Source: Pseudomonas sp. 8O
GTDB taxonomy: Bacteria > Pseudomonadota > Gammaproteobacteria > Pseudomonadales > Pseudomonadaceae
Length of the DNA: 64,000 bases
NCBI RefSeq assembly: GCF_902506495.1
Contig: NZ_LR733265.1
Span: 126,098-190,097 of the forward strand
Reading direction: 5' to 3'
Of the stretch, positions 1 to 8,920 are shown one piece after another. A program made the position numbers and the translations under genes. Within the stretch, counting starts at the first letter, position 1, and every line of letters begins with the position of its first letter. Below the pieces are notes generated by a model, which saw only the letters and a list, made by a program, of their open reading frames with translations, had not been told where the DNA came from and did no database searches.

Positions 1-298
1 CATCCGATTGCAGCGCCAGGCGCAGCCAGATCACTCCCGGCACGTAGCCGAAGTTGAGGTCACGGCGGTTCAACGAGGGTTGGAAAGGGGCATCGACAGC
101 GCGAACGTCGTCCAGGCTCAGCGCGCTCTGGGGATCGACGAGAAAGTCGACCCGTCCATAGAGATCCTGTGCTGCGCTGCTGTCGTCCAGGCGCGTGCTG
201 GCGAGAGTGACCTGGCACGCCAACAGCAGGCTGCACACCAGCAGCAGACCCGGCAGCGAGGCCAGGTAGGTGAGGGTGGTGTGTCGGTTGGCTGGCAT
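1..298 (-). CDS. 7TM-DISM sensor protein, N-terminal part (partial)
   Basis: Only the first 99 codons are present; the gene runs off the left edge. The start is the ATG complementary to 296-298. The product opens with a signal-type hydrophobic stretch (about residues 9-33) followed by a periplasmic region containing GYVPGVIWLRLAL. That resembles the 7TMR-DISMED2 extracellular domain, which in pseudomonads sits before seven membrane helices and a histidine kinase or GGDEF output domain. The output domain is outside the window, so kinase versus cyclase cannot be decided. The assignment rests on this short motif and the signal sequence. Confidence 0.6.
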   Translation of the reverse strand, partial: MPANRHTTLTYLASLPGLLLVCSLLLACQVTLASTRLDDSSAAQDLYGRVDFLVDPQSALSLDDVRAVDAPFQPSLNRRDLNFGYVPGVIWLRLALQSD

Positions 299-355
299 GG
301 GCAAGGCCTGGGAACTAGGCGTCGTCAGATAGTGGCAGAAAGCCCCGTGAGCCTG

Positions 356-2527
356 CTAGTGGCGATCCTTCTGCAGATGCGCGGCCAGCGTGCGCAGGGG
401 CGCGAGCTGGCGGCAGATCAGCGCCAGTTGCGTCTGCACCAGGCGCTGGCGCTCGTCGACGTCGTCGGCGATCTGCTCCAGGCTCTGCGCCAGTGCCTGT
501 TCCTCGTCGCTGTGAATGGCTAACGGCTGCTCGCCGCGCAGGCCGGTGGCGATTTCATCGAGGCTGCTCGCCAGCGCTTCGGCCTGTTCCAGTAATTGTG
601 CCTGGGCCGTCTGCGGCAACTGCTCGCCACGATGGGCGCCGAGCCCGGAGAGGTAACTGAGCAGGGTGTGCGACAGCACCAGGAAGCGAAAACCGAGGTC
701 GGCGTCCTTACGGAAGTACCCTGGCTCCATCAGCATGTTGCCGAGTGTGGTGGACAGAGCTGCATCGGCGTTGTGCGCGTTACGTCGAGCCAGGCGGTAG
801 CCGAGGTCGTCACGCTTGCCGTGTGCGTACTGGGCGATGATCTGCCGCAGATAGGCGCTGTTGCAGCTCAGCGTGCTGGCCAACATGCGCCCCAGGCGAC
901 GGCCCTGCCAGTCCGGCAGGATCAGGAACACCGCCAGCCCGGCCAGCATGCCGCCGAGCAGGGTGTCGACCAGGCGCGGCAGGAACAGGCCATAGCCATC
1001 GCCGATCTGGTTGAAGCAGAACAGCACCAGCAGGGTGATCGCCGCCGTGGCCAGGGTGTAGCGCGTGCTGCGTGTGGCGAAGAAGGCGACGCCGGCGACC
1101 ACGGCGAACAGGGCCTGGATGCGTGGGTCGGGGAACAGATCGATCAATGCCCAGCCTAACCCCAAGCCAATCAGGGTGCCGACGATGCGCTGCACCAGCT
1201 TTAGACGCGTGGCGCCGTAGTTCGGCTGGCAGACGAACAGGGTGGTCAGCAGAATCCAGTAGCCCTGGGTCGGATGAATCAGGTGCAGCAGGCCATAACC
1301 GGCAGCCAGAGCAATGGACAGGCGCAGCGAGTGGCGAAACAGCAGCGAGGTGGGTGTCAGTTGCTGGCCGATACGCTCGATGACCTCGCGCAACGAATGC
1401 GGTTCGCGATCCAGCAGGCTGCTGTCCTGCTCATCGGCCAGGGCGTCGGGGTTGCTGGCACTGCCGAGCAGCAGGTCGAGGCTGGCCAGGTTGCCGGCCA
1501 GAGCGCCGAGCGAGCGCAGCAGGCGGCGCCAGGCCGGGTTGCTTTGCAGGTGCAGGTGGTCGAGGGAGGCATGCAGGTCTTCCAGAGCCTGGCTGCACAG
1601 CTCGCGGTATTCGAACGGCTGGCGCAACTCGATGGCACTGCCCAGGCGCTGGCAGGCTTCGCCGTGCAGACGCAGCAGGCGCTGGCAGCGAAACAGCACA
1701 TCGCTGTGGAAGAAGGCTTCGGCCAGTTCGTTGTAAGGGTAGTGCGACGAGCTGGCGCGCTCGTGGATGTCCTGGGCAAGGAAGTACAGCTTCAGATAAC
1801 GATTGACCTTGGGGCCTGGGCGACCGCCTCCGACCCGGTGCAGGATGATCTCCTTGGCCGCGTTGAGTGCGGAGACTACGCGGCCATTCTGCTGGGCCAA
1901 CTCCAGACGGCGTTGCTCCACATCCAGCTGGCGCACGGGTTCGAACAGCGCTGCTTTGAGCTTGAGGTACTTGCCCAGCTCGCGAAACAGTCGGGCCAGG
2001 GCGAGCTGTACCGGCTGATGGGCGAACAGGCCATGCCAGATCACCGACAGCAGGCCGTACCAGGCGGCACCAGCCACCAGCAGCAACGGTTCCAGCCACA
2101 GGCCGGCGACGCCGCCGCGCTGCTCGACGCCGATCATGCTGTACACCGCGAGGATCAGCGTGCCGGAACCCAGGGTGGCGAAGCGTTCACCGAGTGCGCC
2201 GAGCATGGTCAGACAAAAGGCGGAAAAGGCCAGGGCGATGACGAACAGCCAGGGATAGGGAAAGAGAAATTCCACCGCATAGGCCGCCGCGCTGAAGCAG
2301 GCCAGGGTGACCAGCACTGCGCCGAGGCGGCCTTTCCAGCTGTCGTCGGTCTCGGTCAGGGCGCTGGCGATGATGCCGAGAAACAGTGGGATCAGCCCAT
2401 GCATCCAGCCCTGCCACCCGCATAGCGCCAGGGCTCCGGCCAGGGCGATGAATACCCGCAGGCTGGCGCTGAACTTGTCCAGCGCCCAGAGGCGGCGCAG
2501 TGATTGACGAAGGCGAGGGCGGGGCAT
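356..2527 (-). CDS. yccS: YccS/FUSC-family inner-membrane protein
   Basis: A 723-residue membrane protein of the YccS/YhfK branch of the fusaric-acid-resistance-like (FUSC) superfamily. It shows two hydrophobic blocks (about residues 20-170 and 400-545), each predicted to hold several membrane helices, separated by a large helical cytoplasmic region. The second block contains the family hallmark QPNYGATRLKLVQRIVGT. Length fits the family (about 700-720). The start ATG is the first of the frame. It stands alone on the minus strand, 57 bp downstream of the sensor start. Some relatives are linked to efflux or envelope functions, but the substrate is not known from sequence. Confidence 0.85.
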   Translation of the reverse strand: MPRPRLRQSLRRLWALDKFSASLRVFIALAGALALCGWQGWMHGLIPLFLGIIASALTETDDSWKGRLGAVLVTLACFSAAAYAVEFLFPYPWLFVIALAFSAFCLTMLGALGERFATLGSGTLILAVYSMIGVEQRGGVAGLWLEPLLLVAGAAWYGLLSVIWHGLFAHQPVQLALARLFRELGKYLKLKAALFEPVRQLDVEQRRLELAQQNGRVVSALNAAKEIILHRVGGGRPGPKVNRYLKLYFLAQDIHERASSSHYPYNELAEAFFHSDVLFRCQRLLRLHGEACQRLGSAIELRQPFEYRELCSQALEDLHASLDHLHLQSNPAWRRLLRSLGALAGNLASLDLLLGSASNPDALADEQDSSLLDREPHSLREVIERIGQQLTPTSLLFRHSLRLSIALAAGYGLLHLIHPTQGYWILLTTLFVCQPNYGATRLKLVQRIVGTLIGLGLGWALIDLFPDPRIQALFAVVAGVAFFATRSTRYTLATAAITLLVLFCFNQIGDGYGLFLPRLVDTLLGGMLAGLAVFLILPDWQGRRLGRMLASTLSCNSAYLRQIIAQYAHGKRDDLGYRLARRNAHNADAALSTTLGNMLMEPGYFRKDADLGFRFLVLSHTLLSYLSGLGAHRGEQLPQTAQAQLLEQAEALASSLDEIATGLRGEQPLAIHSDEEQALAQSLEQIADDVDERQRLVQTQLALICRQLAPLRTLAAHLQKDRH

Positions 2528-2804
2528 AGGAAGTCTGGTCGGAAACGATCTGAGCAGCCTACCGGAACTGGCCAGTCACTGGGTATCTGTCTGCCGGCAA
2601 TCTGTTTGGCCTGGTGCCTTTTGCAATTTCGTCGTCCGTCTCGCGGATAAGTCTGCTTCTACAGCGAGCAACTGCTGGCGCACCCGTACATCCCCTGTAG
2701 CACATCCGCCGGTCCTGTCGCGGGAGCCGCTGGAGGCATGAACTATGCTCAACAGAGGCCCTCCGCCAGCTGCCTGGTATCACTGCGGGGCCTGGGAGTC
2801 GAAC

Positions 2805-4190
2805 GTGTTTCCTGGCTGGTTGCGTCTGTGTCTGTGTGCCCTGATCCTCTGCGGTTCGGTGGGGGCGAGTGCGGCGCCGGGCGCGGTGGTGCAGCTGCAG
2901 GTGGACGGGGTGATCGGCCCGGCCAGTGCCGACTACCTGGTGCGCGGCTTGGCCAAGGCGGTGGATGAAGGTGCGCAACTGGTGGTGATCGAAATCGACA
3001 CGCCGGGCGGCCTGGATAGCTCCATGCGCGCCATCATCAAGGCGATTCTCGCCAGCCAGATTCCAGTGGCCAGCTATGTCGCCCCGGGTGGCGCGAGGGC
3101 AGCCAGCGCCGGCACCTATATCCTCTACGCCAGTCATGTCGCCGCCATGGCGCCGGGCACCAATCTCGGCGCAGCCACGCCGGTGGCCATTGGCATGCCG
3201 GGGGCGCCGAGCAAACCGACGGGCGAGGACAAGGAGAACACGCAGAAGAAGGGCGAAGCCGACAAGATGCCGGCTGATGCCATGACCGCCAAGCAGGTCA
3301 ACGATGCGGCCGCCTACATCCGCGGTCTGGCGAATATGCGCGGGCGCAATGCCGAGTGGGCCGAACAGGCGGTGCGCGAGGCTGTCAGCTTGTCCGCCGA
3401 GGAGGCGCTGGAGCAGAAGGTGATCGACTATCTGGCCAGGGACCTGAGCGATCTGCTGCGCCAGCTTGATGGCAAGTCCCTGCAAGCTGCAGGCGTCGAA
3501 GTCACCCTGACCACCGCCGGTGCGACGCTGATCAGCCATGCGCCGGACTGGCGCACCCGGCTGCTGGCGGTGATCACCAACCCCAGCGTGGCGCTGATCC
3601 TGATGATGATCGGTGTCTACGGCCTGTTCTTCGAATTCTCCAATCCCGGCAGCGGCGTCGGCGGTGTGCTCGGTGGCATCAGCCTGGTGCTCGCGCTCTA
3701 TGCCCTGCAGCTGTTACCGGTGAACTACGCCGGGGTCGCGTTGATCCTGCTCGGTATTGCCTTCATCACCGCCGAGGCCTTCTTGCCCAGCTTCGGCGTG
3801 CTCGGTATCGGCGGGGTGGTTGCGTTCGTCTTCGGCGGGTTGATCCTGATCGACACCGACGTGCCGGGCTTCGGCATCCCGCTGGCGCTGATCTTCACCC
3901 TCGCACTGATCAGTGCCGCGCTGATCCTGGCCATAGTCGGTATGGCGCTTCGGGCCAGGCGGCGTCAGCAGGTGGCCGGTGACAGCGGTCTGGTCGGCAG
4001 CCTGGTGGCGATAGTCGCGGTGCGCGACGACGATCCGCGCGTCGCTTGGGTGGCGCTGCAGGGCGAACGTTGGCAGGTGCAGGGCGCCTCTGCGTTAAGG
4101 CCCGGGCAGCAGGTACGAGTCACGGCGCGCGATGGCGTGCATCTGCAGGTCAGCGCGGTGGATGAATCCCCGCCCCAAGGAGGTCACTGA
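2805..4190 (+). CDS. NfeD-family membrane-bound serine protease (long form)
   Basis: A ClpP-class protease of the NfeD1b type. From the GTG at 2805 it has a signal peptide ([20 protein letters not shown]), a ClpP-like domain with the nucleophile Ser in [11 protein letters not shown] (about residue 101), four or five membrane helices (about 265-390) and a C-terminal OB-fold NfeD domain. GGGAG lies 6 nt before this GTG and the signal peptide then begins correctly. An ATG at 2745 with GGAGG 8 nt upstream is the alternative and would add 20 residues. Its stop overlaps the slipin start by one base, the classic NfeD-stomatin operon. The archaeal homologue cleaves the stomatin C-terminus, so membrane-protein quality control is inferred. 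Confidence 0.9.
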   Translation: MFPGWLRLCLCALILCGSVGASAAPGAVVQLQVDGVIGPASADYLVRGLAKAVDEGAQLVVIEIDTPGGLDSSMRAIIKAILASQIPVASYVAPGGARAASAGTYILYASHVAAMAPGTNLGAATPVAIGMPGAPSKPTGEDKENTQKKGEADKMPADAMTAKQVNDAAAYIRGLANMRGRNAEWAEQAVREAVSLSAEEALEQKVIDYLARDLSDLLRQLDGKSLQAAGVEVTLTTAGATLISHAPDWRTRLLAVITNPSVALILMMIGVYGLFFEFSNPGSGVGGVLGGISLVLALYALQLLPVNYAGVALILLGIAFITAEAFLPSFGVLGIGGVVAFVFGGLILIDTDVPGFGIPLALIFTLALISAALILAIVGMALRARRRQQVAGDSGLVGSLVAIVAVRDDDPRVAWVALQGERWQVQGASALRPGQQVRVTARDGVHLQVSAVDESPPQGGH

Positions 4191-4951
4191 TGGGCTTCGA
4201 ACTGAGTTTTCTTTCGTTGGTAATCATCGTCCTGGCACTGCTCGTCTCATCGTTTCGCATCCTGCGCGAATACGAACGTGGCGTGGTGTTCCAGCTCGGC
4301 CGTTTCTGGCGGGTCAAGGGGCCGGGCCTGGTGCTGGTCATCCCCGGGCTGCAACAGATGGTGCGGGTTGACCTGCGCACTATCGTGCTGGACGTTCCGA
4401 CCCAGGATGTGATCTCCCGCGACAACGTCTCGGTCAAGGTCAACGCGGTGGTCTACTTCCGCGTGCTCGACGCGCAGAAGGCGATCATCCAGGTCGAGGA
4501 TTACCACGTCGCCACCAGCCAGCTGGCGCAGACCACCTTGCGTGCAGTGCTCGGCAAGCACGAGCTGGACGAGATGCTCGCCGAGCGCGAGCGGCTCAAC
4601 CTCGACATCCAGCAGGTGCTCGACGCGCAGACCGACGCCTGGGGCATCAAGGTGGCCAACGTCGAGATCAAGCACGTCGACCTCGACGAGTCGATGATCC
4701 GCGCCATCGCCAAGCAGGCCGAGGCCGAGCGCGAGCGGCGGGCCAAGGTGATTCACGCCGAAGGCGAGCTGCAGGCCTCGGAAAAACTCATGCAGGCCGC
4801 CGAGATGCTCGGCCGCCAGTCCGGCGCCATGCAGCTGCGTTATATGCAGACGCTGAGCAATATCGCCAGTGACAAGAGCTCGACCATCGTCTTTCCACTA
4901 CCGGTGGAGTTGTTGCGCGGCATCGTCGATCTGAAGGAGCCCAAGGCTTGA
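4190..4951 (+). CDS. Slipin (SPFH/Band 7, stomatin-like) protein
   Basis: A 253-residue stomatin/slipin. It has an N-terminal membrane hairpin segment (about residues 5-22, [17 protein letters not shown]), then the SPFH domain with the conserved [14 protein letters not shown] and [10 protein letters not shown], and a helical C-terminus rich in Ala/Glu/Arg ([19 protein letters not shown]) of the type that forms oligomers. The ATG overlaps the TGA of the upstream NfeD protease, so the pair is translationally coupled and probably forms one membrane scaffold-protease unit. The last base of its stop codon is the first base of the palindrome that precedes the tetR gene. Confidence 0.92.
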   Translation: MGFELSFLSLVIIVLALLVSSFRILREYERGVVFQLGRFWRVKGPGLVLVIPGLQQMVRVDLRTIVLDVPTQDVISRDNVSVKVNAVVYFRVLDAQKAIIQVEDYHVATSQLAQTTLRAVLGKHELDEMLAERERLNLDIQQVLDAQTDAWGIKVANVEIKHVDLDESMIRAIAKQAEAERERRAKVIHAEGELQASEKLMQAAEMLGRQSGAMQLRYMQTLSNIASDKSSTIVFPLPVELLRGIVDLKEPKA

Positions 4952-4976
4952 ATTTAGAACCGATCGGTTCTAAATT
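4951..4976. promoter_or_regulatory. Perfect 26-bp palindrome, probable TetR operator
   Basis: The half-site AATTTAGAACCGA is followed directly by its exact reverse complement, giving an uninterrupted 26-bp palindrome. It ends 6 bp before the ATG of the TetR-family gene. Core half-sites TAGAACC-GGTTCTA resemble operators of NemR/AcnR-like TetR repressors. It most likely mediates autoregulation of the TetR gene and the two following GST genes. No clear Shine-Dalgarno sequence lies between it and the ATG. Confidence 0.75.
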
Positions 4977-4982
4977 GCGTGC

Positions 4983-5579
4983 ATGACGACACGTGGACGC
5001 CCCAAGAGCTTCTGCCCGGACCGGGCCCTGGAAAACGCCATGCAGCTGTTCTGGCAACGCGGTTATGAAGCCGCGTCGCTGCAGGACCTGCAGGCGGCCA
5101 CCGGGCTGTCCAAGAGCAGCCTGTATCAGACTTACCCGAGCAAGCAGGCCTGGTTCGTCGCTGCCTTCAGCCGCTACGTAGCGCAGCGTCGTGCCTTGTT
5201 GCTGGAACAGCTTGCTGCCAGCACCTCGCCGCTCGCTTTCATCCGCGAGCGATTGCTCAGTGTGCTCGAAGACGACGGCCCTGACGGCGTGCCGCGTGGC
5301 TGCATGCTGGTCAATGTCGCCAATGAATTCTCCCTGTCGGAGCCAGCGCTGGTGCCGGTTCTGCAACGGGCCACGGCAGGTATCTGCCAGGTCTTCGAAC
5401 AGGCGCTCGAACGCGCCGTGGCCTGCGGCGAGCTGAGCAACGCTCAGGACCTCGCGGCTCGCGCCAGTTATCTGCAATGTGTGATGAGTGGCTTGCGTAC
5501 CCAGGTGAAATCCGCGGTGCCGGCGGATTCGATCCGCGCCACCGTGGCAGTGGTGATGGCCAGCCTGGATTGCGCCTGA
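4983..5579 (+). CDS. TetR/AcrR-family transcriptional regulator
   Basis: A 198-residue repressor. The N-terminal helix-turn-helix domain (about residues 10-57, QLFWQRGYEAASLQDLQAATGLSKSSLYQTYPSKQ split over two helices) is typical TetR; the C-terminal ligand domain contains RGCMLVNVANEFS, common in the NemR/YcdC-like group. The ATG at 4983 is only 6 bp after a perfect palindrome, so translation may start from a very short leader. Two GST-family genes follow on the same strand, which suggests the sensed ligand is an electrophile or a xenobiotic. Cysteines at about residues 11 and 103 could be sensors, but this is inference. Confidence 0.88.
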   Translation: MTTRGRPKSFCPDRALENAMQLFWQRGYEAASLQDLQAATGLSKSSLYQTYPSKQAWFVAAFSRYVAQRRALLLEQLAASTSPLAFIRERLLSVLEDDGPDGVPRGCMLVNVANEFSLSEPALVPVLQRATAGICQVFEQALERAVACGELSNAQDLAARASYLQCVMSGLRTQVKSAVPADSIRATVAVVMASLDCA

Positions 5580-5642
5580 GTCGTCCTGTGCTGGTTTTTG
5601 TTCGCTTGATTTTTGGACTGATTGGTTTTGAATGGGGGTGGT

Positions 5643-6344
5643 ATGCGGGAATTGTTCGAGTTATGCGGTGCCGATCCTGAGCTGGTGTTTTCGCCTTACT
5701 GCTGGCGCGTACGTCTGGCGTTGGCGCACAAGGGGCTGGACTGGCAGAGCCGACCGACACGTTTCACCGACAAGGAGTTGATCGCTTTTTCCGGGCAGAA
5801 GCTGGTGCCGGTGCTGATCGACGAAGGTGAAACGGTGCATGACAGCCTGGCGATCTTCGCCTACCTCGATCAGCGTTATCCACAACGTCCCTTGCTCGGT
5901 GACGCGCTGGCTGCCGAGCGCGCCCGCCTGATCGAGCGCCTGAGCTTTCATATGGTGCGTGTGCCGCTGTTGAAGACTCTGATCCCGAGGGTCTGGCAGG
6001 TGATCGACCCGGCCGACCGCGAGTATTTCCGCAGTAGCCGGGAGAAGGCGCTGGGCATGAGTCTGGAGGCGTTCGCCGATCCGCAGGGCGGTGAGCGGTT
6101 GTTCCGTGAAGGCGTGGCGTCGCTGGAGATGTGGCTGCGTGATCAGCCCTTCCTCGACGGTCAGGCCCCTGGAGGCTGTGACTACCTGCTGGCCGGCATG
6201 CTGCTCTGGGCCTGGTGCCTGGGCGCGCAACCCTGGGCCGACGATTCGGCGCTGGGCGCCTGGTTCGCGCGCATCCTGCAGACGTATGAAGCGACTCACG
6301 GCCCGGTCAAGCGGGCCGCGATCCACGTGGAGGAAAACCAATGA
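5643..6344 (+). CDS. Glutathione S-transferase family protein
   Basis: A 233-residue protein with a thioredoxin-like GST N-domain (FSPYCWRVRLALAHKGLDW, about residues 12-30; KLVPVLIDEGETVHDSLAI near residue 55) and an all-helical C-domain. The ATG at 5643 follows a G-rich GGGGGTGGT; the open frame extends to a TTG at 5622 but that adds only seven unconserved residues. Its stop overlaps the next gene (ATGA), so the two GSTs are co-translated, probably under the upstream TetR repressor. The substrate is not predictable. Confidence 0.85.
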   Translation: MRELFELCGADPELVFSPYCWRVRLALAHKGLDWQSRPTRFTDKELIAFSGQKLVPVLIDEGETVHDSLAIFAYLDQRYPQRPLLGDALAAERARLIERLSFHMVRVPLLKTLIPRVWQVIDPADREYFRSSREKALGMSLEAFADPQGGERLFREGVASLEMWLRDQPFLDGQAPGGCDYLLAGMLLWAWCLGAQPWADDSALGAWFARILQTYEATHGPVKRAAIHVEENQ

Positions 6345-7024
6345 TAGACCTGTACTACTGGACCACTCCCAACGGCCACAAGGTCAGCATCTTTCTCGAG
6401 GAAGCCGGGCTGGACTACCGCGTCGTCCCGGTGCATATCGGCAAGGGCGAGCAGTTCGCACCCGAGTTTCTCCAGATCGCGCCGAACAACCGCATTCCCG
6501 CCATCGTCGATCATGCGCCGGCCGATGGCGGTGAGCCCATCGCCCTTTTCGAGTCCGGGGCGATTCTCGAATACCTGGCCGACAAGAGCGGGCAGTTCCT
6601 GCCGCGCGAGACACGCGCGCGTTTCACGGTGCTGCAGTGGCTGTACTGGCAGATGGGCGGCGTTGGACCGATGGCCGGGCAGAACCACCACTTCGTGCGC
6701 TACGCGCCGGAGCCGATTCCCTATGCCATCGACCGCTATGTGAAGGAAACCGCCCGTCTCTACGGCGTGCTGGACCGTCAACTGGCCGGGCGCGACTACG
6801 TGGCGGGCGACTACTCCATCGCCGACATGGCCATCTATCCCTGGGCCAAGCTGTGGAAGATGCAGCAACAGAAACTGGAGGACTTCCCCAACATGGCCGC
6901 CTGGCTCGAACGCATCGATGCACGCCCCGCAGTACAGCGTGCCTACGCGCTGGTAGAGCAGGTGAATGCCGATCCGCAGGCCTTGCTCACCGCAGAGGCG
7001 CGGCGCCTGTTGTTCGGGCAGTGA
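6341..7024 (+). CDS. Glutathione S-transferase, Nu-class/YfcG-like
   Basis: A 227-residue GST with the Nu-class signature TTPNGHKVSIFLEEAGLDYR at its N-terminus and NNRIPAIVD (cis-Pro loop) at about residue 52. In E. coli YfcG and YghU the TPNGxK threonine/asparagine region replaces the usual catalytic Tyr/Ser and the enzymes reduce disulfides with bound glutathione. The C-terminal helical domain contains DRQLAGRDYVAGDYSIADMAIYPW, split here as the usual N-capping box. It overlaps the previous GST by 4 bp. Function as a disulfide-bond reductase is inferred from class membership. Confidence 0.88.
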   Translation: MIDLYYWTTPNGHKVSIFLEEAGLDYRVVPVHIGKGEQFAPEFLQIAPNNRIPAIVDHAPADGGEPIALFESGAILEYLADKSGQFLPRETRARFTVLQWLYWQMGGVGPMAGQNHHFVRYAPEPIPYAIDRYVKETARLYGVLDRQLAGRDYVAGDYSIADMAIYPWAKLWKMQQQKLEDFPNMAAWLERIDARPAVQRAYALVEQVNADPQALLTAEARRLLFGQ

Positions 7025-7054
7025 CGGACGGACGAAATTTCTCGCGGATTTTCC

Positions 7055-7070
7055 TGTGAGCTGGCTCACG
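7055..7070. promoter_or_regulatory. CRP/Vfr-like binding site upstream of ald
   Basis: The sequence TGTGAGCTGGCTCACG fits the CRP/Vfr pattern TGTGA-N6-TCAC(A). It is centred about 53 bp before the ald start codon, in a short gap with no other gene. Activation or repression of ald by Vfr is inference. Confidence 0.45.
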
Positions 7071-7115
7071 CTTTCCTAGACTGCAACTGTTGGCCCGCAA
7101 TGGTTGGAGATGGTT

Positions 7116-8240
7116 ATGCGAATCGGCGTACCCAAGGAAATCAAGAACCACGAGTACCGAGTCGGCCTCACGCCACAGTCGGTGGCCGAGCTGACGGCGC
7201 TCGGTCATGAGGTCTGGATCGAAACCCATGCCGGTGCCGCTGTCGGTTTCGCCGACGAGGATTACCTCGAGGCGGGCGCACAGATCGCCCGTAATTCGTG
7301 CGAGGTGTTCCAGCAGGGGCAGTTGATCATCAAGGTCAAGGAGCCTCTGGCGGTGGAACGCGCCAGGTTGCGAGCCCACCACACGCTGTTCACCTACCTG
7401 CACCTGGCGCCGGATCGGGCACAGACCGAAGAGCTGATGGCCGGCGGTGCCACCTGCATCGCCTACGAGACGGTGACCGATGCACAGGGCCGGCTACCGT
7501 TGCTGGCGCCGATGTCGGAAGTGGCCGGGCGCATGTCGATCCAGGCCGGCGCCGGCTGCCTGGAAAAGGCCCGCGGCGGGCGTGGTGTATTGCTGGGAGG
7601 CGTACCAGGCGTGGCGCCGGGAAAGGTGGTGATTCTCGGTGGCGGCGTGGTCGGCAGTCATGCCCTGGCGATGGCGGTCGGCCTGGGCGCCGATGTCACG
7701 GTGCTGGACAAGAGCGTCGACGCGCTGCGCCGGCTCGATGCCCATTACGGCAATCGCATCACCACGCTCTACTCCACTCGCGCGGCGGTGCGCGAGCAGG
7801 TGCTGGCGGCCGATCTGGTGATTGGCGGGGTGCTGATTCCCGGAGCTGCCGCGCCCAAGCTGATCACTGCGGACATGGTGCGGCAGATGAAGGCCGGTGC
7901 AGTGCTGGTGGATGTCGCCATCGATCAGGGTGGGTGCGCCGAGACCTCCCGCGCCACGACCCATGCCGAGCCCACCTATGTGGTCGATGATGTGGTGCAC
8001 TACTGCGTGGCCAACATGCCCGGCGCGGTGGCACGTACCTCGACCCTGGCACTGAACAACGCCACCCTGCCGTTCGTCGTGGCGCTCGCCCAGAAGGGCA
8101 CTCGCCGCGCCTTGCAAGACGACCCGCATCTGCTGAATGGGCTCAACGTGGCCAGGGGTGCAATCACCTGCGGCAGCGTGGCCGAGGCCCATGGACTGCC
8201 TTTTCAATCGGCCGCCGGGGTGCTGGAGCATCTGTCATAA
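7116..8240 (+). CDS. ald: Alanine dehydrogenase
   Basis: NAD-dependent L-alanine dehydrogenase (L-alanine to pyruvate plus ammonia), 374 residues, the usual family length. Visible: [20 protein letters not shown] with the substrate-binding Arg (about residue 15), IIKVKEP with the conserved Lys (about 75), the catalytic His in FTYLHLAP (about 96), the Rossmann motif [20 protein letters not shown] (about 174-193) and DVAIDQGG with the catalytic Asp (about 270). I chose the ATG at 7116 because GGAG lies 7 nt upstream and it matches family N-termini; TTG 7104 and ATG 7110 are alternatives. It is preceded by a CRP/Vfr-like site. Confidence 0.95.
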   Translation: MRIGVPKEIKNHEYRVGLTPQSVAELTALGHEVWIETHAGAAVGFADEDYLEAGAQIARNSCEVFQQGQLIIKVKEPLAVERARLRAHHTLFTYLHLAPDRAQTEELMAGGATCIAYETVTDAQGRLPLLAPMSEVAGRMSIQAGAGCLEKARGGRGVLLGGVPGVAPGKVVILGGGVVGSHALAMAVGLGADVTVLDKSVDALRRLDAHYGNRITTLYSTRAAVREQVLAADLVIGGVLIPGAAAPKLITADMVRQMKAGAVLVDVAIDQGGCAETSRATTHAEPTYVVDDVVHYCVANMPGAVARTSTLALNNATLPFVVALAQKGTRRALQDDPHLLNGLNVARGAITCGSVAEAHGLPFQSAAGVLEHLS

Positions 8241-8276
8241 GGGCCACCCGGGTTGCGCGCTACGGAGGAAAAGACC

Positions 8277-8912
8277 ATGTCCAGCCGTCGTCATCTCCTC
8301 TTCGCAGCTGGCGGCGCGTTGCTGGCCAGCCCGGCACTGGCGCTGGCAGAGCGCCTGCTGACGCCACGGCAGACGCTCGGCCCCTTCTACCCCGACCAAC
8401 TACCGCTGGATAACGACAACGACCTGGTGCGAGTCGACGGCCAGGCCGCAGAGGCGCGCGGGATTCGCGTGCAACTGCACGGCTCGATCCTCGATGCGGG
8501 TGGTCGGCCACTGGCGGGGGCACGGGTGGAAATCTGGCAAGTGGATGCCAACGGTATCTACCTGCACAGTCGCGGCGGTGACCGCCAGAAGCTCGATCTC
8601 GGGTTCCAGGGCTATGGCCGTTTCATCACCGCGGCCGATGGACGCTACCGCTTTCGTACCATCCGCCCGGTGCCCTATCCCGGCCGCACCCCGCATATCC
8701 ATCTGGCGGTGAGCCTGCCCGGCCTGCCGCGTTTCGCCACGCAGTGCTATGTCCAAGGCGAACCGCTCAATCAGCGCGATGGCCTGCTCAACGCGATCCG
8801 CGACTCACGCTTGCGCGAACTGTTGGTCGTGCCCTTCGTGCCGGTGAGCGGGCAGACCGACGAGCAGGTCGCCCGCTTCGACGTGGTGCTCGGCATCACC
8901 CCGAGCGCTTGA
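8277..8912 (+). CDS. Tat-exported intradiol dioxygenase-like protein
   Basis: A 211-residue protein with a twin-arginine type signal (SSRRHLLFAAGGALLASPAL, residues 2-21) followed by an intradiol ring-cleavage dioxygenase fold related to protocatechuate 3,4-dioxygenase beta chain. Candidate Fe(III) ligands are Tyr95 (NGIYLH), Tyr134 (VPYPGRTPHIH), His140 and His142. GGAGG lies 7 nt before the ATG. Cytoplasmic catabolic dioxygenases lack such a signal and there are no aromatic-catabolism genes nearby, so a periplasmic role on an unknown catechol-like substrate is inferred. It is 36 bp after ald and may be read through from it. Confidence 0.8.
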   Translation: MSSRRHLLFAAGGALLASPALALAERLLTPRQTLGPFYPDQLPLDNDNDLVRVDGQAAEARGIRVQLHGSILDAGGRPLAGARVEIWQVDANGIYLHSRGGDRQKLDLGFQGYGRFITAADGRYRFRTIRPVPYPGRTPHIHLAVSLPGLPRFATQCYVQGEPLNQRDGLLNAIRDSRLRELLVVPFVPVSGQTDEQVARFDVVLGITPSA

Positions 8913-8920
8913 GTGGATGA

